From: Planctomycetota bacterium | GTDB lineage: Bacteria; Planctomycetota; UBA1135 | Length of the DNA: 12,550 bases | NCBI GenBank assembly: GCA_014382465.1 | Contig: JACNJP010000150.1 | Span: forward strand, 1-12,550 | Direction of reading: 5' to 3' | In this document: positions 7,345-12,550 of the stretch, in pieces | How the letters are laid out: each line of letters opens with the position of its first letter | Position numbering within the stretch: the stretch's first letter is position 1 | Notes under the pieces: model-generated | The model's input: the letters and a program-made list of their open reading frames with translations, nothing else | Databases searched by the model: none | Told to the model about the DNA's origin: nothing | Program-made: the position numbers and the translations under genes

Positions 7345-8836
7345 CGGGGACGGCTGGCAAGAAGGCGACCTGGTCCGGGTCGTCGTCGCGGGCGGGCACC
7401 AAGCATACGAGCACCGCGGCCTCGATCAGCCCGATCCAGAACCACAGGAATTTGATCCACAGGAACATCACGACCGCGTTCTGGACCAGGAGGACAGCGG
7501 AGGCCAGCAGCAGGCCGATCAGCCACTCCCGCCGCACCGGATCGCGGGCGGCGCGGAAGGCGCGGGAGATGCGCCAGCCCATCCAGCCGATCAGGAACAG
7601 GAAGGCGCCGACTCCGAACAGGCCCATCTCGGCGAAGGCCTGGAGGTAGGTGTTGTGGACCTGGAGGTGGTAGGGGTTGAAGTAGCGCAGCAGGCCCTCG
7701 ACGCCCACGCCGATCGCCGGGTGCTGCTGGAAGGCCTGCAGGGCGATGCGGTCGATGTGCCAGCGGAAGTCCGCCGAGGAGGCGTTCAGGTCGCGCACGA
7801 ATTCGAGCGCCGCCGGCAGCAGGCCGCTGCTCCAGCCGACCCCCGCCAGCAGGCCGAGGCCGAGGAGGTAGCCGAAGCCGAAGCGCGGCCAGCGGATCAG
7901 CGGCACCAGCAAGGTGGCGCAGCCGAGCGCCAGCCAGCCGGAGCGCGAGAAGGTGATCAGCACCGCCAGCGACAGCACCACGAAGGTCGCCAGGTAGGCC
8001 AGCCGCCGTCGCCGGCTGACCAGCGCCCGCGACCCGGTGGCCAGGTAGAGCACCAGCACCGCCACCGTGCCGAGGGTGTTCGACGCGTGGTTGGGGTGGT
8101 CCATCAAGCCGGTGCAGCGCGGGAAGACCATCTCGCCGACGGCCATGCGGTTGAAGGCCGGCTCGGCGAAGGAGATCACCTTGCCGGCGAGGAGGGAGAG
8201 CCCAAGCTGCCCGAAGGCCACCAGCGCCGAGAGCAGGGCCGAGAGGATGACGAAATGGAGCAGAAGCTCGAGGTGCCGCGGCGTCCGCAGGAGCAGGGGC
8301 AGGACCGGCACCATCAGCAGGAAGGAGGCGCGGAACACGAAGTCGACCGCGTCCGGGGCCGGCGAGCGCGTCACCAGGAAGGTCGTGGCGTAGCTGATCA
8401 GCACCAGCCCCACCGGCAGGACCAGCGGCGTGATCACCAGCGGCAGGTCGCCGCGCCGCAAGGCGTGGTCGGCCAGGATCAGGAACACCAGCACCAGCGC
8501 GATCTGGTAGACCGCCGGGACGGCGTCGGCGAACAGCGCGAACACCAGGAGGCCCAGGACCGGGCGGTCCCAGGAGCCGCAGGCCCGGACCCAGTTGAGG
8601 AACAGGGCGGCCAGGGTGATCAGGCCGCCGACGGCGATCGTCCCGAGGAACGGGACGTCGTTGATGAAGGGCGGGTCGGGGCCGAGCAGGCGCGGCTGCC
8701 AGGACCAGCCCATGCGACCGTCCCAGAAGGCCAGCGCCCCGAGGCCGACGCCCAGGCCCAGCGCCAGGAGCAGGCCGAGCAGGCTGCCGAGGGGGCCGAA
8801 GTCGCGGCCGCCGGTGGGCTCAGCCCTGATCGCCAC
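7334..8836 (-). CDS. O-antigen ligase / polysaccharide polymerase family membrane protein (WaaL/Wzy_C)
   Basis: This 500-residue protein has about twelve hydrophobic segments. The family joins or polymerises undecaprenyl-linked glycans at the periplasmic face of the inner membrane. Signatures are RCTGLMDHPNH (240-250), TFSRSGWLAL (295-304), DFRWHIDR before HPAIGVGVEG (356-381), and HNTYLQAFAEMGLFG (394-408), where the invariant His falls in the large periplasmic loop. Sequence alone does not separate ligase (WaaL) from polymerase (Wzy). The co-encoded Wzz-like protein favours a polymerase, while LPS genes nearby leave ligase open. The GTG start at 8836 is chosen because GGAGGAG stands seven bases upstream; it overlaps the glycosidase gene by 17 bases. 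The 3' end overlaps the Wzz-like gene by 11 bases. Confidence 0.88.
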   Translation of the reverse strand: MAIRAEPTGGRDFGPLGSLLGLLLALGLGVGLGALAFWDGRMGWSWQPRLLGPDPPFINDVPFLGTIAVGGLITLAALFLNWVRACGSWDRPVLGLLVFALFADAVPAVYQIALVLVFLILADHALRRGDLPLVITPLVLPVGLVLISYATTFLVTRSPAPDAVDFVFRASFLLMVPVLPLLLRTPRHLELLLHFVILSALLSALVAFGQLGLSLLAGKVISFAEPAFNRMAVGEMVFPRCTGLMDHPNHASNTLGTVAVLVLYLATGSRALVSRRRRLAYLATFVVLSLAVLITFSRSGWLALGCATLLVPLIRWPRFGFGYLLGLGLLAGVGWSSGLLPAALEFVRDLNASSADFRWHIDRIALQAFQQHPAIGVGVEGLLRYFNPYHLQVHNTYLQAFAEMGLFGVGAFLFLIGWMGWRISRAFRAARDPVRREWLIGLLLASAVLLVQNAVVMFLWIKFLWFWIGLIEAAVLVCLVPARDDDPDQVAFLPAVPDGS

Positions 8837-10661
8837 TCGCGGGCTCCTCCCAGCGGACCTCGATCAGGATCGCCGACCAGGTCGGCAGCTCGACCTCGAG
8901 CTCCTCGCCGACGCGGCGCAGGAAGCGGCCGGGGGGAACCTTGGCCATGGCGGCCGCCGGCAGCCCGGCGAGCTGCACCGGGATCCGGCCTCGCAGCTCG
9001 AGGAATTGGTCGCGATAGCGCTCACCGGCCTGCCGGACGAGGGCCGGGCCGAGTCGGCCGCGCCGGGCCTCGAGCCCGCGCCTGACCGCCTCCTGGTCGG
9101 GCTCGGCGTAGGCGTCCTCGAGGACCGCGAGCTGGTCCTCGGGGAGCCCCTCGTCGCGGAAGCTCGCCAGGGCCTGGAGGCTGGCGCGCTCCGGCAGGCT
9201 CGCCACCAGCTGGTCGAAGCGGGCCCGGAACTCGTCGTCGGTCGCCGGATCCCCGACCTCGCCGTCGAGGCGCCACACCCGCTCGACGCCGGCCGGCGGG
9301 TCGCTGAAGCGCAGCCGGACCATCCGCTCGGTCTTGGCCGCCTCGTCGCGGGTCTCGCCGAGCAGACGGCGCGCCTCCTCCCAGGTGGCGCGGTCCTCGG
9401 CCCGGCCCCCCATCCGCTCGTAGCTGATCCTCCCGGTCGCCCAGGCCTGCAGCTGGCGCTCCTTGCCGGCGTAGTTGCTCATGTCGATGCCGGCCCAGTC
9501 GGCGTAGTGCCGGGCCCGCTTGACGGCGTCGCCGGTGGAATTGGTCAGCAGCAGGTAGCCGCGGCCGCCGTCGCGGGTGGCGAGGCAGGTCAGGTTCCAG
9601 GGCGCGATCTCCCGCTCCACCGGCACCAGCGGCAGCTCGGCGGCCTGGCGGAACATCCGCATGCCGTTCAGCACCGCCTTGGGGCCGCCGCGCAGGGTGA
9701 ACAGGCCGACCGATTCGCCGGCGTAGTCCTGCTTGGCTTCCCAGTAGCCGTCCTGCAGGAAGAAGAACAGCGAGTGGCTCACCGGGGTGTAGGCCAGCGA
9801 GGAGTTCATCGCCGCGAAGTAGACGCCGGCCCGGTGGTCGTCGAGCTCCGGCCGCACCGGGTGGGGCAGGCCGACGTTCCACTCCGACAGGATCAGCTCG
9901 GGGCGGGCCAGGCCGGCCTCCTTGGCCATCCGCTCGAGCCGCAGGCCGAACTCGCGGCTCTGGTTGTCGCTGGCGTAGCCGCCGTAGTAGTGGTACGAGA
10001 GGAAGTCGGGCGACCAGGCGGCCTGCTTGCAGGCCTGCAGGATCTTGCGGAAGAAGTCGAGGGGCTTGCCCGCCGGCCCCGCCATGCCAGGGCCGCCGAC
10101 CCGCAGGTCCGGCAGCTTGCTCTTCAGCCGGCCGCCGGCGCGGGCGAAGAAGGCCGCGAAGCTCTCCTCGGTGCCGTTCCACTGCCCCGGGAAGTCGGGC
10201 TCGTTCCAGACCTCGACGTAGCTCACCGGGACCCCGGCCTGGCGCAGGGTCCGGACGTCGCGGGCGACGGCGTCGGCCCAGGCGACGGCGTCCTTCGGCG
10301 GGATGCCGGTGCCGGCGGCGCCGTGGCCCTTGCCGAGGTTCTCAGGGGCGCCGACCGCCACCAGGTAGACCTCCATGCCGGCGTCCCGCGCGTGCAGCCC
10401 GGCCTCGATCTGCTTCGACAGGGGCCCGATGGCGTAGCTCAGCCAGATCCGCGCCAGGCCGCCTTCGGGCCGGACGTGCTCGCCGAAGGCCTCCCAGCAG
10501 CCCGCCGAGGCGTTCGAGAGGTCGTTGATGCCGCGCCCGAGTCCGGCCGGGATCGGGGCGGCGGGGCCGTCGAAGCGGACGTGGAAATCGGCGGCGGCCT
10601 GCCGCGGCGGCTGCTGGGGCGGCAGCGCCAGGGCGGCGAGGAACAGGGTGCTGAGGATCAT
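8820..10661 (-). CDS. Secreted GH39-like glycoside hydrolase
   Basis: This 613-residue protein has a short N-terminal signal sequence (MILSTLFLAALALPPQ), so it is exported. It carries a clan GH-A TIM barrel (about 25-345). The acid/base is E154 in VEVWNEPD and the nucleophile E260 in LILSEWNVG. SYHYYGG (222-228) supplies the usual barrel-rim His/Tyr. The roughly 106-residue gap between the two Glu residues and the SEWN form point to GH39-like xylosidase/iduronidase relatives; the substrate is unknown. After the barrel, strands at about 354-375, 446-465 and 585-604 suggest the usual beta-sandwich, but two charged helical stretches (about 376-445 and 475-575) interrupt it. The ATG at 10661 shares ATGA with the stop of the upstream phosphodiesterase gene. 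The operon context suggests it trims or edits the polysaccharide handled by the downstream polymerase and co-polymerase. Confidence 0.83.
   Translation of the reverse strand: MILSTLFLAALALPPQQPPRQAAADFHVRFDGPAAPIPAGLGRGINDLSNASAGCWEAFGEHVRPEGGLARIWLSYAIGPLSKQIEAGLHARDAGMEVYLVAVGAPENLGKGHGAAGTGIPPKDAVAWADAVARDVRTLRQAGVPVSYVEVWNEPDFPGQWNGTEESFAAFFARAGGRLKSKLPDLRVGGPGMAGPAGKPLDFFRKILQACKQAAWSPDFLSYHYYGGYASDNQSREFGLRLERMAKEAGLARPELILSEWNVGLPHPVRPELDDHRAGVYFAAMNSSLAYTPVSHSLFFFLQDGYWEAKQDYAGESVGLFTLRGGPKAVLNGMRMFRQAAELPLVPVEREIAPWNLTCLATRDGGRGYLLLTNSTGDAVKRARHYADWAGIDMSNYAGKERQLQAWATGRISYERMGGRAEDRATWEEARRLLGETRDEAAKTERMVRLRFSDPPAGVERVWRLDGEVGDPATDDEFRARFDQLVASLPERASLQALASFRDEGLPEDQLAVLEDAYAEPDQEAVRRGLEARRGRLGPALVRQAGERYRDQFLELRGRIPVQLAGLPAAAMAKVPPGRFLRRVGEELEVELPTWSAILIEVRWEEPASGDQG
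8844..8850 (-). promoter_or_regulatory. Ribosome binding site of the O-antigen ligase gene (GGAGGAG)
   Basis: GGAGGAG on the minus strand lies seven bases upstream of the GTG at 8836, within the last codons of the glycosidase gene. It decides this non-ATG start and gives the 17-base gene overlap. Confidence 0.75.
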
Positions 10662-12343
10662 TGCAGGTAACCGAGCCCCCGCAGGGACTCCTCGATGGCG
10701 GCGGCTTGCTCGTCGGAGTAGGAGGTCGAGGCGGCCTGGACGCCCGGCTCGTCCTCCTCGACGAAGGTCGGATCCCGTCCGGAGCGGAGCACCCCGTCCA
10801 GGACGCGGCCCTCCATCCAGCTCGGCACCGGTTCGTCGACCACCGACAACAGGGTAGGCGTGGTGTCCCGGATGTGCATCCCGTCCAGCTCCCGGGAGGC
10901 GACGCCCGGGCCGGAGACGGCGAAGACGCCGTCGAAGCGGTGGGTGCCGGAGATCGCGGCGTGGCGCCGAGGGGTGAACAGCGCGGCGGCGTCCCAGTCG
11001 TCCTTGGGCAGCCAGGCGATGCCCCCCATCTGGTACTGCAGGTCGGGGGCCTCGGCGGCTCGCGGGCCGCGGTAGAAGTCGCCGCCGCGGACGCAGAAGT
11101 CGAGCGCGGCGCTGCCGTCCGGGAGCCTCAGTTCGCCGAGGCGGGCCTCGAGGGCGTCGAGGACCGCGTGGAAGCCGGCCGGCGGCACGCAGCCCAGCGG
11201 CTCGCGACCCTCCAGGTTCACGCACAGGCCGTGGAGGGCCTGGTAGGCCTGGGTGCGGCTCCAGTCGACGTCGTCGAGGTCCGGCCGCGGCTTGCGCCAG
11301 GGCCGCCACAGCGGGATGCGCGCCAGCGGACCGAGCAGCCGCGCCAGGCCGGCCAGGCCCAGCTTGCCGAGGACCGCGCCGACGCTGGTGCGGGCCAGGG
11401 TCCAGCAGGGAGCGTGGCGCCGGCGCACCAGGAAGCCCTGCTCCTCGAGCCAGCGGTTGGCGTGGAAGTCGCCGTGCTGCGGGCCGAAGCCGTGGTCGCT
11501 GACGAGCGCCACCGGGCAGTCCTCGCCGACCGCCTCGCGCACGGCGCCGACGAACTCGTCGGCCAGGCGGTAGGCGTCGCCGATGACCTCGGCGTAGCGC
11601 CGCGCCCCCTCCTCGGTCCAGCCGGCGTGGCCGCGGTCCTGGAACTTCCAGAAGTAGTGCTGGCAGCGGTCGGTGATCGAGACCACCGTGAAGTAGAAGT
11701 CGGTCGGCCGTTCGCGCAGCAGGGCCTTGGCGACCTCCAGCCGCTCGCGCTCGACGGCGAACAGCTCCTCGCGCAGACGCTGGTACTGGTCGAGGTCGTC
11801 GGCGGCCGGCTCGTGGTCGCCGTCGTAGGCCGCGTAGTCGACGTCGGGCCGGTAGGGGCGGCCGATGACCCGCTCCATGGCCGCGGCGGTCTCCGGCGAG
11901 TCGCTCACCAGGCGGGCGTCGAGCGGGCAGGGGATGCCGGCCACCTGGTAGCCGCCCGGCTGCGGCTGGGGCGGGTAGGTCATCGGCACCGCCAGCGAGC
12001 CGACCGACCAGCCGCGGCGGCCGAGCACGGCGTGGATGTCCTTGCCGGCGAAGTGGGAGGCGTCGTTGAGCGGGGTCTGGTAGCTGCCGAGCTGGCGGCG
12101 GATGAAATGGAAGATCCCGTGGCGGCCGGGGTTGACGCCGGTCATCATCGACACCCAGGCCGGCGGGGTGATCGGCGGGGTCTCCGACTCCAAGACCCCC
12201 CAGGCCCCCTGCCGCAGGACGCGGGCGATGTGGGGGAGCTCTCCGGCGGCCACCAGCGGGCGGATGATCTGGTAGGTCGCGCCGTCGATTCCGACGATGG
12301 CGAGGCGGGTCACGGCTGCTTCCGAGGCGGCTATTGGAACCAT
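10658..12343 (-). CDS. Alkaline-phosphatase-superfamily protein, type I phosphodiesterase/nucleotide pyrophosphatase-like
   Basis: This 561-residue predicted metal-dependent phosphoesterase has a complete two-metal set: D20 in AIVGIDGATY, nucleophile candidate T59 in PPITPPAW, D225 and H229 in TDRCQHYFW, D283 and H284 in SDHGFGP, and H468 in GTHRFDG. IRDTTPTLLSVVDEPVPSWMEG near the C-terminus is the usual closing motif. It has no signal peptide or membrane segment, so a cytoplasmic enzyme is most likely. Family members cleave phosphodiesters or nucleotide sugars, or transfer phospho-groups; the substrate here is unknown. It is the first gene of the operon and shares ATGA with the glycosidase gene. 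Two starts compete: the ATG at 12343, with no clear Shine-Dalgarno, and a GTG at 12313, with GGAAG five bases upstream, giving VTRLAIVGIDG, nearer the family norm. Being first in a glycan operon suggests a polysaccharide-related substrate. Confidence 0.85.
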   Translation of the reverse strand: MVPIAASEAAVTRLAIVGIDGATYQIIRPLVAAGELPHIARVLRQGAWGVLESETPPITPPAWVSMMTGVNPGRHGIFHFIRRQLGSYQTPLNDASHFAGKDIHAVLGRRGWSVGSLAVPMTYPPQPQPGGYQVAGIPCPLDARLVSDSPETAAAMERVIGRPYRPDVDYAAYDGDHEPAADDLDQYQRLREELFAVERERLEVAKALLRERPTDFYFTVVSITDRCQHYFWKFQDRGHAGWTEEGARRYAEVIGDAYRLADEFVGAVREAVGEDCPVALVSDHGFGPQHGDFHANRWLEEQGFLVRRRHAPCWTLARTSVGAVLGKLGLAGLARLLGPLARIPLWRPWRKPRPDLDDVDWSRTQAYQALHGLCVNLEGREPLGCVPPAGFHAVLDALEARLGELRLPDGSAALDFCVRGGDFYRGPRAAEAPDLQYQMGGIAWLPKDDWDAAALFTPRRHAAISGTHRFDGVFAVSGPGVASRELDGMHIRDTTPTLLSVVDEPVPSWMEGRVLDGVLRSGRDPTFVEEDEPGVQAASTSYSDEQAAAIEESLRGLGYLQ

Positions 12344-12362
12344 TCAGCGGCTCTGGAACAAT
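12334..12362 (+). promoter_or_regulatory. Putative promoter of the lipoprotein-like gene at 12386
   Basis: TTGGAA (12334-12339) and AACAAT (12357-12362) are 17 bases apart, each matching four of six consensus positions. A transcript would begin near 12369, about 17 bases before the ATG. The -35 box overlaps the beginning of the divergent phosphodiesterase gene if its ATG at 12343 is used, but is clear of it if the GTG at 12313 is used. Confidence 0.3.
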
Positions 12363-12385
12363 GCCCGGGCTCCCGAGCACCCGTG

Positions 12386-12550
12386 ATGTCGCTGCGCCTC
12401 CTCCTGCCGCTCCTGCTCCTGGCCCCCTGCCCCCACCCGGCGAAGGAGGGCGTGTCGCCCCGCGAGGACCCCCACCTCCTGGGTCCGAACATCACCGCGG
12501 AGCTCACCCCCCCCGAACTCCGCCTCCGCGGCCGCTCCCCCGCCGACGTC
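12386..12550 (+). CDS. Putative lipoprotein, N-terminal 55 residues only (runs off the window)
   Basis: The frame opens with MSLRLLLPLLLLAPCPHPAK, a short basic start, a Leu-rich core and a Cys at residue 15, which looks like a lipoprotein signal peptide. The Pro just before the Cys is unusual for a lipobox, so an ordinary secretion signal is also possible. The visible mature part (EGVSPREDPHLLGPN, then ITAELTPPELRLRGRSPADV) is Pro- and Arg-rich and not recognised. The ATG at 12386 follows directly on a GTG in the same frame, and no Shine-Dalgarno is evident. It diverges from the four-gene polysaccharide operon across a 42-base gap. The gene continues beyond the window, so length and function are unknown. 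Confidence 0.55.
   Translation, partial: MSLRLLLPLLLLAPCPHPAKEGVSPREDPHLLGPNITAELTPPELRLRGRSPADV

Noticed and set aside
5107..7455. Plus-strand open frame (782 codons) across the kinase and Wzz-like genes
   Set aside because: It starts as an out-of-frame copy of the kinase gene, full of Pro/Arg/Gly, and continues antisense to the Wzz-like gene; no recognisable protein.
7331..9085. Plus-strand open frame (584 codons) opposite the O-antigen ligase gene
   Set aside because: Very rich in Gln, Glu and His, as expected from the complement of hydrophobic membrane-protein codons; no motif or start signal.
8595..10670. Long plus-strand open frame (691 codons) opposite the glycosidase and the start of the O-antigen ligase gene
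   Set aside because: It is antisense to two genes with clear motifs, has a Gln/Gly/Val/His-rich composition with no domain, and is explained by scarce stop codons in GC-rich DNA.

Overview
The window is very GC-rich (by eye about 70% or more) and densely packed. It comes from a bacterium with a lipopolysaccharide-type outer membrane: it carries the LPS-export permease pair lptF/lptG, a WaaP/Kdo-kinase-like protein, a Wzz-type chain-length protein, an O-antigen ligase/polymerase and two predicted lipoproteins. No marker here fixes the phylum. High GC plus alkaline-phosphatase-superfamily, GH39-like and TPR proteins would suit Acidobacteriota, Planctomycetota, Myxococcota or a similar lineage, but that is inference only.

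Layout. (1) 1-1025, minus: the 5' part of an unrecognised gene (start at 149) lies downstream of an omega-amidase-like nitrilase-superfamily hydrolase. (2) 1093-1168, plus: a complete tRNA-Ala(CGC) with encoded CCA and a plausible promoter overlapping the nitrilase start. (3) 1178-4630, minus: lptF, lptG and a TPR-type lipoprotein, probably one operon; lptF and lptG overlap by one base. (4) 4682-6001, plus, divergent from lptF: a 439-residue protein that appears to hold two WaaP/Kdo-kinase-like domains in tandem. (5) 5998-12343, minus: a tightly coupled four-gene operon, in transcription order an alkaline-phosphatase-superfamily phosphodiesterase, a secreted GH39-like glycosidase, an O-antigen ligase/polymerase and a Wzz-like co-polymerase. 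Successive genes overlap by 4, 17 and 11 bases. (6) 12386-end, plus: the start of a divergent lipoprotein-like gene.

The common theme is the cell surface. LptF/LptG extract LPS from the inner membrane, the tandem kinase could phosphorylate LPS core sugars, and the four-gene operon looks built to polymerise or ligate a surface polysaccharide, set its length and trim or modify it. No glycosyltransferases or Wzx flippase lie in the window, so the repeat unit must be made elsewhere. The nitrilase and tRNA are housekeeping neighbours with no visible link to this theme.

No CRISPR array, transposase, integrase, insertion sequence or convincing intrinsic terminator was seen. Apart from coding sequence, no gap exceeds about 70 bases. 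Many long reading frames on the opposite strands are GC-driven shadows.
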